This document shows, piece after piece, positions 15,924-24,437 of a DNA stretch of 36,686 nt. Origin of the DNA: JBFIHF01 sp964411125 (GTDB lineage: Bacteria; Myxococcota_A; Bradymonadia; Bradymonadales; Bradymonadaceae); contig CAYPJU010000070.1 in NCBI GenBank assembly GCA_964411125.1, forward strand, positions 1 through 36,686. The letters are read 5' to 3'. Position numbers and translations under genes: made by a program. Numbering within the stretch: the stretch's first letter is position 1; the number at the start of each line of letters is the position of its first letter. The notes under the pieces were generated by a model. The model was not told the origin of the DNA. It made no database searches and saw only the letters and a list, made by a program, of their open reading frames with translations.

Positions 15924-17507
15924 TCATTCGGCGGTCGGCGTGCCGCAGAGGCTTCGGATCAATCTCACGAGGTCGTCGGGACGAACCGGTTTGGGGACGA
16001 ACGACTGAAACCCGGACTCGAAGGCGCGCCGCTCCGCATTCTGGAACGTGTGAGCAGAGACGGCGATCGCCGGGATGGCGGTGCGCTCGGCTTTCTCTTC
16101 GATCTCTCGCAGTCCCTTCATGAGTGAAAAACCGTCTTCCCCCGGCATTTCTATGTCGCTCAGGACGATGGTGGGGGGGCTCTCTTCGAAGACCTCTCGG
16201 GCGCGATTGGCTCCCTCGACCGCGTCCAGTGTGGCCCCGAAGGAGCTGAGCACTTCCGCCATGATCTCGCGCGAGTCGTCGTGGTCTTCCACCAGCAAGA
16301 TATGGATGCCGGTGAGTGGGCCTTCGGTGGCCGCGGTAGGGGGTGGGGTCGTCTCACGGGCACGCTCGCTCACGATCAGCGGGAGCCGCAGAACGAACGT
16401 GCTCCCCCCTCCCATGCCGGTGCTCTCGGCGCTGATCTCCCCGCCGTGAAGGTCCACCAGTTGGCGGACGATCGACAGGCCCAGGCCCACGCCCGAGTGC
16501 TGCCGCGTTCGGGACCCGTCGCCGCGACGGAAGGGCTCGAAGACGTGGGGGAGGAGGTCGGGCGCGATCCCGGCCCCGTTGTCCCGGACGGAGATGACGA
16601 CGTCGGTGCGCTTGCACTCCACCTCGACCCGTACGCGACCGCCCGGAGGGGTGTACTTGATCGCGTTCGACAGCAGGTTCCAGAAGATCTGGCCGAGCCG
16701 GCTGCGGTCCGCGTGGACGACGCACTCTCCGGCGCCGTACTTCTGAAACTCGATGCTGATGTTCTTCTGTTCGGCGGCGGGACGCGCCGACTCCAGGGCC
16801 TTCTCCACGGCGTGCACCAGGTCGACGCGGACGAACCGCATGTCCATCTTGCCGGAGACCAACTGCGCCGCGTCGACGAGGTCGTCGGTGAGCTGCGCCT
16901 CGGCGTCGAGGTTTCGCTGAATCGCTTCGATTCCGCGGGCGAGTCGGTCGGAATCCTCGGGATTCTCCCGGATGAGCGCGATCCAGCCCGCGATCGCTTG
17001 CAAGGGGGTGCGTAGCTCGTGCGACACCGCGGAGAGGAGCTCGTCTTTCACCCGGTTTGCTTCCTCGGCGCGGGCGCGCGCCTGTCGTTCACGCTCGAGC
17101 AGTTGGAGGTTTTCCTTCTGAAGTTTCTCGCCGAGTTGGATCTGCTCTCGCAGCTCGGCGAGTTTTTCGCGCAGAGCGACGAACTCCTTGAGCGAGTGCT
17201 CCGCGGTCTGCAGATGGAGGAGGACGATGACGCCCGAATCGAGGGAGAGGGCAGAGCCCCGTGCGCTCCATCGCACGTTCCCCTCCCGAAGGACGATCGA
17301 GCCGGGGAGGGGAGTCGCGGAGCGAGCGCAGCGTTTCAGCATCCGCTGCACGGCGTCGCGGTCGGTGACATGGTCGAGGAGGTTCTGCGACTCTGTGATG
17401 AGGTCGCTCGCGAGCTCGTTGACGAACACCACCGTTCCGTCCACCTGGACACCGAGGACCGGCTCCCCGATGTGGCGGGCAAAACGCCGGCACTCGTCGA
17501 GGGTCAC
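15924..17507 (-). CDS. soluble hybrid histidine kinase / response regulator
   Basis: The protein has 527 residues and starts with a GTG at 17507 whose last bases form the stop of the upstream gene (GTGA overlap), so translation is coupled. Residues about 10-100 look like a PAS-type sensor (GEPVLGVQVDGTVVFVNE). A coiled coil follows (about 105-155). HisKA has the phospho-acceptor H163 (AVSHELRTPLQ). The ATPase domain has N (FWNLLSNAIKYT), G1 (DNGAGI), F and G2 (GVGLGLSIV) boxes. A C-terminal receiver has acceptor D451 (LSDIEMPGED) and conserved Lys (FVPKPV). There is no membrane segment, so sensing is cytoplasmic. The linked MetOD1-type protein is its likely partner. No DNA-binding output is fused. 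Confidence 0.95.
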   Translation of the reverse strand: MTLDECRRFARHIGEPVLGVQVDGTVVFVNELASDLITESQNLLDHVTDRDAVQRMLKRCARSATPLPGSIVLREGNVRWSARGSALSLDSGVIVLLHLQTAEHSLKEFVALREKLAELREQIQLGEKLQKENLQLLERERQARARAEEANRVKDELLSAVSHELRTPLQAIAGWIALIRENPEDSDRLARGIEAIQRNLDAEAQLTDDLVDAAQLVSGKMDMRFVRVDLVHAVEKALESARPAAEQKNISIEFQKYGAGECVVHADRSRLGQIFWNLLSNAIKYTPPGGRVRVEVECKRTDVVISVRDNGAGIAPDLLPHVFEPFRRGDGSRTRQHSGVGLGLSIVRQLVDLHGGEISAESTGMGGGSTFVLRLPLIVSERARETTPPPTAATEGPLTGIHILLVEDHDDSREIMAEVLSSFGATLDAVEGANRAREVFEESPPTIVLSDIEMPGEDGFSLMKGLREIEEKAERTAIPAIAVSAHTFQNAERRAFESGFQSFVPKPVRPDDLVRLIRSLCGTPTAE

Positions 17508-18055
17508 GCCGGCTCCAGTTCCGACGAGTAGTATTCGCGTCCTTCGTTCTGATCGGCCTCTTCGGTGCGCTGGAGGTAGACGACGACTCGGCAGCCGGGA
17601 TCCCCCTGGGCGATGGTCTCTTCCAGGTTCACCTTTGCGTACCCCGTCTCACGGGCCGCGATGCTGCCGAAGACGTTGGAGGTCATCATGCAGAGGGAGG
17701 GACGATCGATCACGCGGTCACCAAAGGGACAGGCCCGGTTGCCGAAGACGATCTTCTCGTCGGTCAACTCGATGACGTAGAAGTCGCCTTCGATCCTGCG
17801 CTTCAGGTCGACGAGCACCGCGGCCAATTGTTCTTTCGAGAGCCGTGAGACATCCAGGGTCCGACGGTACATGTCGCCGATCTCGTCCCCCATCTCCTGC
17901 CCGACGACGCTGATGAAACCTTCCGCTTCTCGCAGCCCGATCAGGTCCTCGAGGGTGCCCGAGAGATGACGCAAGAGCGTCCGCAGGAACACGTCTCGTT
18001 CCAGGCGCACGTCTGCGGTCGACAGCTTCTGTTCTTCAGCTTCCAGAGTATCCAT
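17504..18055 (-). CDS. MetOD1 (methanogen output domain 1)-type protein
   Basis: The protein has 183 residues from the ATG at 18055; the open frame upstream of it lacks coding character. The C-terminal half matches what I recall of the MetOD1 domain found next to signalling kinases: ACPFG (C109), PSLCMMTSNVFGSIAA (C122) and IAQGDPGCRVVVYL (C155). Three spaced Cys suggest metal or redox binding, which is inference. The N-terminal half is helical (TLLRHLSGTLEDLIGL). The stop overlaps the GTG of the hybrid histidine kinase by four bases, so the two proteins are almost certainly made together. It probably acts as a sensor or output partner of that kinase. Confidence 0.8.
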   Translation of the reverse strand: MDTLEAEEQKLSTADVRLERDVFLRTLLRHLSGTLEDLIGLREAEGFISVVGQEMGDEIGDMYRRTLDVSRLSKEQLAAVLVDLKRRIEGDFYVIELTDEKIVFGNRACPFGDRVIDRPSLCMMTSNVFGSIAARETGYAKVNLEETIAQGDPGCRVVVYLQRTEEADQNEGREYYSSELEPA

Positions 18056-18141
18056 TCCAATCTCGTCAGTGCACCGAGGCCAGAGCCACGGGATGATAGA
18101 GGTACAACGTAGGAACGAACTCGGCGCCGGGTAGGCGAAGA

Positions 18142-19284
18142 TCACAGGAGGTCGGGCGCGAACTCCGCGAGCAGGGCCACGCAGGCGAGGTGTGTCTCGC
18201 TGTATGCGATGTCGCGAAAGACGTCGGCGCTGGGGCGAAGGGTGGATCGATATCGAAGTTGGCGGAGATCCCATTCCTCCCCCTGTACCCCGACGTCGAG
18301 CTCCAGGACGGACCCGCGGGTGGAGAACGTCCACGACGATCCGTCACCGCGGGTGGTCCAGCCGGCGGCCGCGAGGAAGCGGATCGCGTCGACGCGCGGT
18401 ACCCGGCGCCCGATCCACCCGTACGGTACGTCGTCCCGCGCGGGGAGGTGCGGCCGGTCGAGCTGCGGAACGAGGGTGACGATCTCGAAGTCGGCGAGGG
18501 TGACCCCCCACGCATCGCGGTCCTCGGGGGAGAGCTCTGCGGTGTGAACGACGCCGACGTGGCGTTCGTCAGCGACGGCGATCGGGTCGCAGTCGGGACC
18601 GACGAACTCGCTCTCCTCGGGGTCCCATCGAAAGGTGTGAGCCGTCCGTCGACCGTCGTACGCCGCCCAGATGACGCGTGATAGCGCCCCTCCTGCTGCG
18701 GATTCGCACGCGTTTCGGAGCTCGGCGCCGCTGAAGCGCGTGGCGTGAATCATCGCGTCGGCGAGGTTGAGAGCGAAGTAGCGTTCCACGTCGCGAAGCG
18801 GCGCGTCGGCTCGTCCCATGTAGAGGAGCCCCAGCATCGCGGAGGTCCAGCCGCGGTAGGCGCGATGCGCACCCAGGAGAACGTCGGGTTCGTTCGCATC
18901 GCGCGCGCAGAGGCGCAACTGGATCGCCGCTTCTTCGGTTCGCGCGTCGCGCAGGAAACCCAGCGCGGGCTCGACCGCCCAGAGTGGCGGTTCGGCGCGC
19001 AGCGCGGCGCCTATCGCTGCGGTGGTGCGTGGACCGCCGAACGCGGAGCACGCCGCGATCAGGGCGGGGGCCGCGTCGAGCTCGACGGAAGGGTCGACGA
19101 GCGAGGCGAGCCGCGCCCCGACTGCGTCCGCCCGCTCGGGGTCGAGGTCGGCAGCGATACGTCGGCCCACCGCCGCTGCCGCTCGACCACCACGGTGCGC
19201 TGCGTCCCAGATCGCCTGCCATTCGGCGGCGTCGAGCAGCGACTCGTCGCGGATGTAGAGCCAGGATGTGTCGGATTCGAACAT
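18142..19284 (-). CDS. short DUF4132-family protein
   Basis: The protein has 380 residues and starts at ATG 19284. The middle-to-C-terminal region carries the DUF4132 pattern seen in WGR/MolR-related proteins: LSRVIWAAYDG, TFRWDPEESEF, VGVVHTAELSPEDRDAWGVTLADFEIV and LVPQLDRPH. The first 180 residues are Ala/Arg-rich helices resembling HEAT-like repeats. Family members are usually much longer, so this is a compact version. There is no signal peptide. The function of DUF4132 is not established. It lies 86 bases upstream of the MetOD1/histidine-kinase pair on the same strand, so it may be co-transcribed with it. Confidence 0.75.
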   Translation of the reverse strand: MFESDTSWLYIRDESLLDAAEWQAIWDAAHRGGRAAAAVGRRIAADLDPERADAVGARLASLVDPSVELDAAPALIAACSAFGGPRTTAAIGAALRAEPPLWAVEPALGFLRDARTEEAAIQLRLCARDANEPDVLLGAHRAYRGWTSAMLGLLYMGRADAPLRDVERYFALNLADAMIHATRFSGAELRNACESAAGGALSRVIWAAYDGRRTAHTFRWDPEESEFVGPDCDPIAVADERHVGVVHTAELSPEDRDAWGVTLADFEIVTLVPQLDRPHLPARDDVPYGWIGRRVPRVDAIRFLAAAGWTTRGDGSSWTFSTRGSVLELDVGVQGEEWDLRQLRYRSTLRPSADVFRDIAYSETHLACVALLAEFAPDLL

Positions 19285-19506
19285 CGTTTCGCCGCCCAGG
19301 GGATCGGGGGGAGGGAGTCTATCACCGTTCGACGTGAAGCGCGGCGGGATTGTCGAGGTGCGAAAGTCGAGCGATGACGTGGGGTTGGGGGCTTCTGCCC
19401 CAACGTCTCTCTTGTCGAGGGCCTCGCTGTCTGTCAGTTTTCGAACTCAGCCACGGAAGGCGGCAGGACGCGAGTCCTCCGCGCGAGGAATATGGAGGAC
19501 GATCGG
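19285..19506. other. divergent intergenic region with a hairpin
   Basis: This 222-base gap lies between the divergent DUF4132 and deoxynucleoside kinase genes and must hold both promoters. GTTGGGG (19384-19390) pairs with CCCCAAC (19398-19404). The ribosome binding site GGAGG (19494-19498) fixes the kinase start at 19507. No convincing -35/-10 pair was found. Confidence 0.6.
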
Positions 19507-20208
19507 ATGGCCGGTAGCTCGTCGCGTCGAATCATCGAACTGGACCCCGCAAACGGTGATTACCGTCCCGCTCTGGTGGAACCTCCGCAGCACGCTCCCG
19601 ATCGCAAGTACATCGCCGTCGCCGGCAACATCGGCGCGGGGAAGAGCAGCATCGTCGAGTTCCTGTGCGACCGCTACGAGCTTCAGCCCTTCTTCGAGCC
19701 GAACGAGCAGAACCCCTACCTCGAGGACTTCTACGCGGACATGCACCGCTGGGCGTTCTCGTCGCAGATGTACTTTCTCGCCGCGAAGTTCAAGCTCCAC
19801 CAGGAGCTCGACCGCAGCGCACACTCCGTGGTTCAGGACCGTTCGATCTGGGAGGACGCAGAGATCTTCGTCGAAAATCTCTATCGACAGAAGATCATGG
19901 ACGAACGCGACTACCGTACGTACCGCCTGATGTACGAGTCGATCCGGGACCAGATCCGACCGCCCGACCTGATGATCTACCTTCGGTGTCCCGTCCGGGC
20001 GGTGAAGAAGCGGATCGCGATCCGGGGTCGCGAGATGGAGCAGGACATTCCGACGAAATATCTGTCGCGCCTGCACAAGCTCTACGAGGGGTGGATCGAC
20101 AACTACGACCTCTCCCCGCTCGTGATTATCCCAACCAACAAGCTCGACTACGTCACCGACCTCGTCGATCAGCACGACATTCTCACGACGATCGAGAAGT
20201 ATCTCTGA
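19507..20208 (+). CDS. deoxynucleoside kinase (dAdo/dCyd/dGuo kinase family)
   Basis: The protein has 233 residues. It phosphorylates deoxynucleosides for dNTP salvage in the cytoplasm. An ATG at 19492 is possible, but GGAGG lies eight bases before the ATG at 19507, which is preferred. The P-loop is GNIGAGKSS (K46). Other family marks are FFEPNEQNPYLEDFY, the DRS motif (QDRSIWEDAEIF), the substrate-side YLRCPVRAVKKRI and the Arg-rich lid IRGREME. The length is typical of bacterial Dck/Dak/Dgk enzymes. Which base is preferred cannot be read from motifs. The regulator gene follows after 69 bases; no functional tie is apparent. Confidence 0.92.
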   Translation: MAGSSSRRIIELDPANGDYRPALVEPPQHAPDRKYIAVAGNIGAGKSSIVEFLCDRYELQPFFEPNEQNPYLEDFYADMHRWAFSSQMYFLAAKFKLHQELDRSAHSVVQDRSIWEDAEIFVENLYRQKIMDERDYRTYRLMYESIRDQIRPPDLMIYLRCPVRAVKKRIAIRGREMEQDIPTKYLSRLHKLYEGWIDNYDLSPLVIIPTNKLDYVTDLVDQHDILTTIEKYL

Positions 20209-20277
20209 CCGAGCACCTGGTCGTTCTCCGCCATCCGCGCGCTGACTGCCTCGGCATCCGTGTGCTAGGTTCACGGC

Positions 20278-22809
20278 ATGAGTTCCTTCGTAGGCCGTAC
20301 TCGAGAGATCGAGATCCTCCGCCGCCGCGCCGTGGGTGCGGGGGATGTGATCGCGCTGGTGGGCCCCTCGGGGGTCGGGAAGTCGACGATCGCTCGCGCG
20401 TGGGCGCGGGAGGTCGACGCCGAGTGGATCGATTGCTTCAGCCGCACCCCCGCGGAGGTGGTCGCGGACCTGCAGCGGCACGACGAACCGGGTGCGGTCG
20501 TCCTCGACGATCTCGAGGCGTCCGCGATCGCGACGGTTGCGCCCCACGTGAACGGCCCGCTGGTCGTGACGACCCAGGAAGTGCCTGACTCCGACGACGT
20601 TCGCGTCCTGCCGATCCGGCCGATCGATCTGTCGACGCCGGACGGGGAGGAGGAGGCGCTCGGTCTCTTCGTCGAAGCGGCATGCGACATCGACATGTCG
20701 TTCGATCTGTCCGACGAAGATCGCGTGCTGGTGCAGAAGCTCGTGCGACGCTTCGACGGCTATCCTCTGGCGATCGCGCTCGCCGGGCGGCGGGCGGCGG
20801 TCGTGACCACGAAAGAGGTCGTGCGAGCGGTCGAAGAAGGAGGGGACGTCGTCGACGGGTCGATGCCGCTTCGGCACACGTCCCTCTCGAGCGCACTGGC
20901 GCTGACGTGGACCGCCATTTCCCGGGAACTCAAGGCGATCGTGTTCGCGATGTCGCTCTTTCGGCGCCCTTTGCGGGTCGACGCGCTCGCGCGTGTCCTC
21001 AACCGGCCGCTCGCGGAGGTCGAGGCGGGCGTCACACAGTTGGTGCAAGGAGGGCTCGTCCCCCCGGCCGCCTACCCCCGACCTCTCGAAGCGCTCGCCG
21101 ACTACGCGGTGGGTATGTTTCGCGGTCAGTCCGGGGTCGCCGCCGAGATCGAGGCACGCACGCTCGAGCGCGCGGTCGCCGCGGCCGAGGACGTACCTCG
21201 TGGCATGGACTATGCGCTCGATTACGGCGACGGTCCCTCCCTGTGGATCTACTACTTCGAGAACGTCGACTTCGTATCGCGCACCAAGGAAGAAGTCGCG
21301 CGCGTGCTCTCGGGCTATCTGCGCTGGACGTTGCTCGCGGACTCGGGCGTCGGGGAAGAGATCGTCGAGGCGCTCCGGCATGCGGATGACTGGGATGCGT
21401 GGTTGCAGTATGCGCGCGTGGCATCCCGGACGAGCCTCTCCGAGGCGGTCGATCTGGTGAACGAGGAAGTCCTGCCGCGCGCGAAGACCGATGAACAGCG
21501 GCACGTGGCGAAGGTGGCGCTCGCCGGTTTTCAAGCGAATCAGATGCAGATGGGGGAGGCGAACGAGGCGCTGGAGGAGGCATGGGAGACGGGTGACAGC
21601 TTGCTGAGCTGGGTCTACAGCGTGATGACGAGCACGAACCTCTGGGAGCGCAAGGAGAAGGTCCAGGCCGTCGAACGAGCTCGTGAACTCCTCGCCGACG
21701 ACTCGACGATCGAACAACAGACGCAGGTCGCGCTGGCGCACGTGTGGGTGGGGCTCGGAGAGAACCTGTCGACGTCGCAGCTCGCGGCGCGCTGCGAGAA
21801 GGCGATTGACCTGGCGAAGCGATCGCGAGCGCTGAGACTCATCGCGATGGCGCACATGGTGTCCGGCGAAGGGTTCGCGTTCGCCACGAAGAGCGATGCC
21901 GAGCGAGCCTCCCATCACTTCCGGGAGGCGAGAAAGTTCTACAAGAGGGAGCGGGGCTCGTACCCGGCGTTCGCCGCCATCTCCGTCTCGCTCGAGGCCT
22001 TCGGGTGGCTGCGGGCCGGCGAGATCGAGCGCGCCCACGAGGTGATGGGCGAGCTTACGGAGGCGCTGCGAGGTTCCGACGAACTGCTCGCGAACCTGAT
22101 GCGGGTGTTCGAAGCGGCCCTGAACTTCGTCGACGGCGACCCGAAGAACGTCGACCCGCTGCTGGAGGCCGCCGAGGGGTGGACCCCGGTGGTGAAGACG
22201 ATCCACTGGTTGTGGGTCGTCACGGAGCTAGGACGTCGGCTCGAGCGCGGTGATGCAGCCGCGGCGGATCGGCTGGTCCTCGATGCGACGACGGAGGACC
22301 CGGCGATCGCGCCGCTGCTCGAAAAGCAAATGCTGCTCTCCCGGGTCCACCCGCGGAGCACCTCGGGGCAGATCGTCGAAGGTTTCGAGGCCTATCGGTC
22401 GCTGCGCGAAGGGTTCGGAGAGTCTGTGGCGCACGTGGCGCTGGTTCGATACTGGGACGGACGCGTTCCCGACTCCTTCGAACGGCTCGCCGAAGCCACG
22501 AACAGGAGCGCCGGGCTGGTCGTCCTGGACGACTTCTCCGCCTTCTGGGTCGCAGGCGAATGGACCTCGCTCGAGTCGAAGACGCTGGCGCGGCGGATGC
22601 TCGAGGTGCTGGTCGAGGCGGACGAACCCCTCGACTTCGATGTCCTCGCCGACGCCCTCTATCCGGACGAGACGTTGACCTACGACTCGCTCGTCAACCG
22701 CATCAACGTGCAGGTGTCGCGCCTCCGAAAGGAGGGGCTCGGCAGCGTCCTCGCGAAGTCCGCCGAGGGATTCTTCATCGATGCCGAAGTCGCCCGCGTA
22801 CAGATCTGA
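20278..22809 (+). CDS. STAND-type ATPase transcription regulator with C-terminal winged helix
   Basis: The protein has 843 residues. The N-terminal NTPase has Walker A GPSGVGKST (K35) and Walker B AVVLDDLE (D77, D78), followed by a sensor-like FDGYPLAIALAGRRA region typical of NB-ARC/STAND ATPases. Residues about 290-740 are helical and TPR-like (paired A/G/Y helices, e.g. ALAHVWVGLGENLS, RASHHFREARKFY). The last 80 residues (LARRMLEVLVEADEPLDFDVLADALYP, NRINVQVSRLRKEG) form an OmpR/SARP-like winged helix, here at the C-terminus rather than the usual N-terminus. Such proteins are ligand-controlled activators. Four phased CGTAA repeats lie immediately downstream, before the Cys-rich lipoprotein gene, making that gene the likely target. 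Confidence 0.85.
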   Translation: MSSFVGRTREIEILRRRAVGAGDVIALVGPSGVGKSTIARAWAREVDAEWIDCFSRTPAEVVADLQRHDEPGAVVLDDLEASAIATVAPHVNGPLVVTTQEVPDSDDVRVLPIRPIDLSTPDGEEEALGLFVEAACDIDMSFDLSDEDRVLVQKLVRRFDGYPLAIALAGRRAAVVTTKEVVRAVEEGGDVVDGSMPLRHTSLSSALALTWTAISRELKAIVFAMSLFRRPLRVDALARVLNRPLAEVEAGVTQLVQGGLVPPAAYPRPLEALADYAVGMFRGQSGVAAEIEARTLERAVAAAEDVPRGMDYALDYGDGPSLWIYYFENVDFVSRTKEEVARVLSGYLRWTLLADSGVGEEIVEALRHADDWDAWLQYARVASRTSLSEAVDLVNEEVLPRAKTDEQRHVAKVALAGFQANQMQMGEANEALEEAWETGDSLLSWVYSVMTSTNLWERKEKVQAVERARELLADDSTIEQQTQVALAHVWVGLGENLSTSQLAARCEKAIDLAKRSRALRLIAMAHMVSGEGFAFATKSDAERASHHFREARKFYKRERGSYPAFAAISVSLEAFGWLRAGEIERAHEVMGELTEALRGSDELLANLMRVFEAALNFVDGDPKNVDPLLEAAEGWTPVVKTIHWLWVVTELGRRLERGDAAAADRLVLDATTEDPAIAPLLEKQMLLSRVHPRSTSGQIVEGFEAYRSLREGFGESVAHVALVRYWDGRVPDSFERLAEATNRSAGLVVLDDFSAFWVAGEWTSLESKTLARRMLEVLVEADEPLDFDVLADALYPDETLTYDSLVNRINVQVSRLRKEGLGSVLAKSAEGFFIDAEVARVQI

Positions 22810-22826
22810 CGTCTCCCTTCGAAGGA

Positions 22827-22873
22827 CGTAACCTACGCGTAAGGGAGCGCCCCGGATCGTAAGAGAGCGTAAG
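22827..22873 (+). promoter_or_regulatory. helically phased CGTAA direct repeats, candidate operator
   Basis: CGTAA occurs at 22827, 22838, 22858 and 22868, the last three as CGTAAG. The steps of 11, 20 and 10 bases put all copies on about the same DNA face. Phased direct repeats are the usual binding sites of OmpR/SARP winged helices. The block lies just after the regulator's stop and 80 bases before the Cys-rich lipoprotein start. Confidence 0.6.
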
Positions 22874-22952
22874 TGGAGGCGGGTGCGACGAGGCGCCATC
22901 TTCCTCGGTGCGGCCGCCGTCACGGCGTCCTCGAAGCACCGTAGGAGTCGTC

Positions 22953-24416
22953 ATGAAGAGTCTTTCGTTCGCATCCGTCGTCCCGACTGCCCCCCTCCGC
23001 CTCGTCACCGCCTGTCTCGTGACGCTCGCCGTCGCAGCGTGCGGAGGTCCCACGGAGAAAGCCCCGCCGCAGGAACCGACCTGTGGAAACGGCCGTCTCG
23101 ATTCCGGTGAGGTCTGCGACCCGTTCATCATCAGTGGAGAAGGGGCATGTCCCGAATCATGCGCGGCGGGCGCGACGGCATGTGGTGGTTTCGAGCTCGT
23201 CGGGGACGAAGACGCGTGCACCGCGCGATGTGAATGGCGGGAAGTGACCGAATGCGTGGACGGCGATGGCTGCTGCGCCGAGGGTTGCGACGCGCAGAGC
23301 GACGGTGATTGCTCGGCGACCTGTGGCGACGGTGTCGTCGATCCCGGTGAGACGTGCGACGGGAACTGCCCGACGTGTGACGCGTCGGCGTGCAACGCCG
23401 GCGGCTCGACGGGGTCTGCCGCGACCTGCAGCCTCGAGTGCCTCTCGGCGCCCGTCTCGGAGTGCATCGACGGGGACGGTTGTTGTCCCGACGGATGTAG
23501 CGAATCCAACGACGACGACTGTCGCGACAGTTGCGGAGACGGCGTGCTCGTCGCCGGTGAGACGTGCGACGGCGACTGCCCCGAGAGCTGCGACGACGGC
23601 GATGCTTGCACCGTCGACCGACTGTCGGGTGAGAAGAACCTGTGCAACGTCGTCTGTGTGTTCGATCCCGTCAGCCAGTGCGTCGACGGGGACGGATGCT
23701 GCCCTTCGGGCTGCGACCACGACTCGGACGACGATTGCGCCTGTGTCCCGAGGACATGCTCGCAGGCCGGCGCGGCTTGCGGTCAGATCGCCGACGGCTG
23801 CGGTGGCACCCTCGACTGCGGAGGCTGCCAAGGGGGCGATACATGCGTCGACAACCAGTGCTCGAGCGGGCGTCCCGTCGGCAGCGCTTGTACGAACTCC
23901 GACCAGTGCGAGTCGGGGGAATGCCTGGAATCGGCAGACTACGAGGGCGGCTACTGCACAAACACCTGCGAACGCGACACCGAGTGCGCCATCGGCTCCA
24001 ACTGCGTCTACGTGGACGCTGCGCAGTCGGGAATCTGCGCGAAGAACTGTCAGGCATCCAACGAATGCCGCGGCGGTATCTACGAATGTTGGAACTACGA
24101 CGGGCACGGTCCGAGCGAATGCCTGCCGTATCCCGGCGGTGACGGCGTGAACGGCGACGCGTGCCAGAACGTCGGCGACTGCGACATCTTGAACACGATC
24201 TGCATCCGCACCGGGGGCTTCGACGGCGGGTACTGCTCGGCGGTGTGCGAGTTCAACTTCGAGTGCGACCTGGACGCCGTCTGTCTCGAATCGAGCGGGA
24301 CGGGGCTCTGCGTCGCGACGTGCGTCGATCAATCCGACTGCCGCTCCGGGTATCAGTGCATGGAGGTCACCAACGGCGCGACGGGCGAGTCGGTCGGTAC
24401 GTGTGTTCCCGATTGA
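22953..24416 (+). CDS. Cys-rich repeat lipoprotein (CGDG/ETCD modules)
   Basis: The protein has 487 residues from the ATG at 22953 (GGAG six bases upstream). The long signal ends at a LAVAAC lipobox (Cys30). The mature protein alternates two modules: CGNG/CGDG-x-GETCD-type units (CGNGRLDSGEVCD, CGDGVVDPGETCD, CGDGVLVAGETCD) and CVDGDGCCPxGC units (three copies, each ending DxDC). It then has a TCSQAGAACGQIADGCGG segment and several EGF-like Cys units to the end. Such modules are abundant in Myxococcota secreted proteins and may bind calcium or form rigid disulfide rods. No enzyme motif is seen. Expression is probably set by the adjacent STAND regulator. Confidence 0.88.
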   Translation: MKSLSFASVVPTAPLRLVTACLVTLAVAACGGPTEKAPPQEPTCGNGRLDSGEVCDPFIISGEGACPESCAAGATACGGFELVGDEDACTARCEWREVTECVDGDGCCAEGCDAQSDGDCSATCGDGVVDPGETCDGNCPTCDASACNAGGSTGSAATCSLECLSAPVSECIDGDGCCPDGCSESNDDDCRDSCGDGVLVAGETCDGDCPESCDDGDACTVDRLSGEKNLCNVVCVFDPVSQCVDGDGCCPSGCDHDSDDDCACVPRTCSQAGAACGQIADGCGGTLDCGGCQGGDTCVDNQCSSGRPVGSACTNSDQCESGECLESADYEGGYCTNTCERDTECAIGSNCVYVDAAQSGICAKNCQASNECRGGIYECWNYDGHGPSECLPYPGGDGVNGDACQNVGDCDILNTICIRTGGFDGGYCSAVCEFNFECDLDAVCLESSGTGLCVATCVDQSDCRSGYQCMEVTNGATGESVGTCVPD

Positions 24417-24437
24417 AGAAGTCGTGACCCGAGCAGG

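Noticed and set aside
19447..22206. Open frame of 919 codons on the minus strand opposite the deoxynucleoside kinase and STAND regulator genes
   Set aside because: It spans two real genes and their gap, has no recognisable domain, and mirrors their codon bias.
20278..24416. Antiphage defence reading of the STAND ATPase (Avs-like)
   Set aside because: The C-terminal domain is a DNA-binding winged helix rather than a nuclease, protease or membrane effector, and the adjacent phased repeats favour a transcription regulator.
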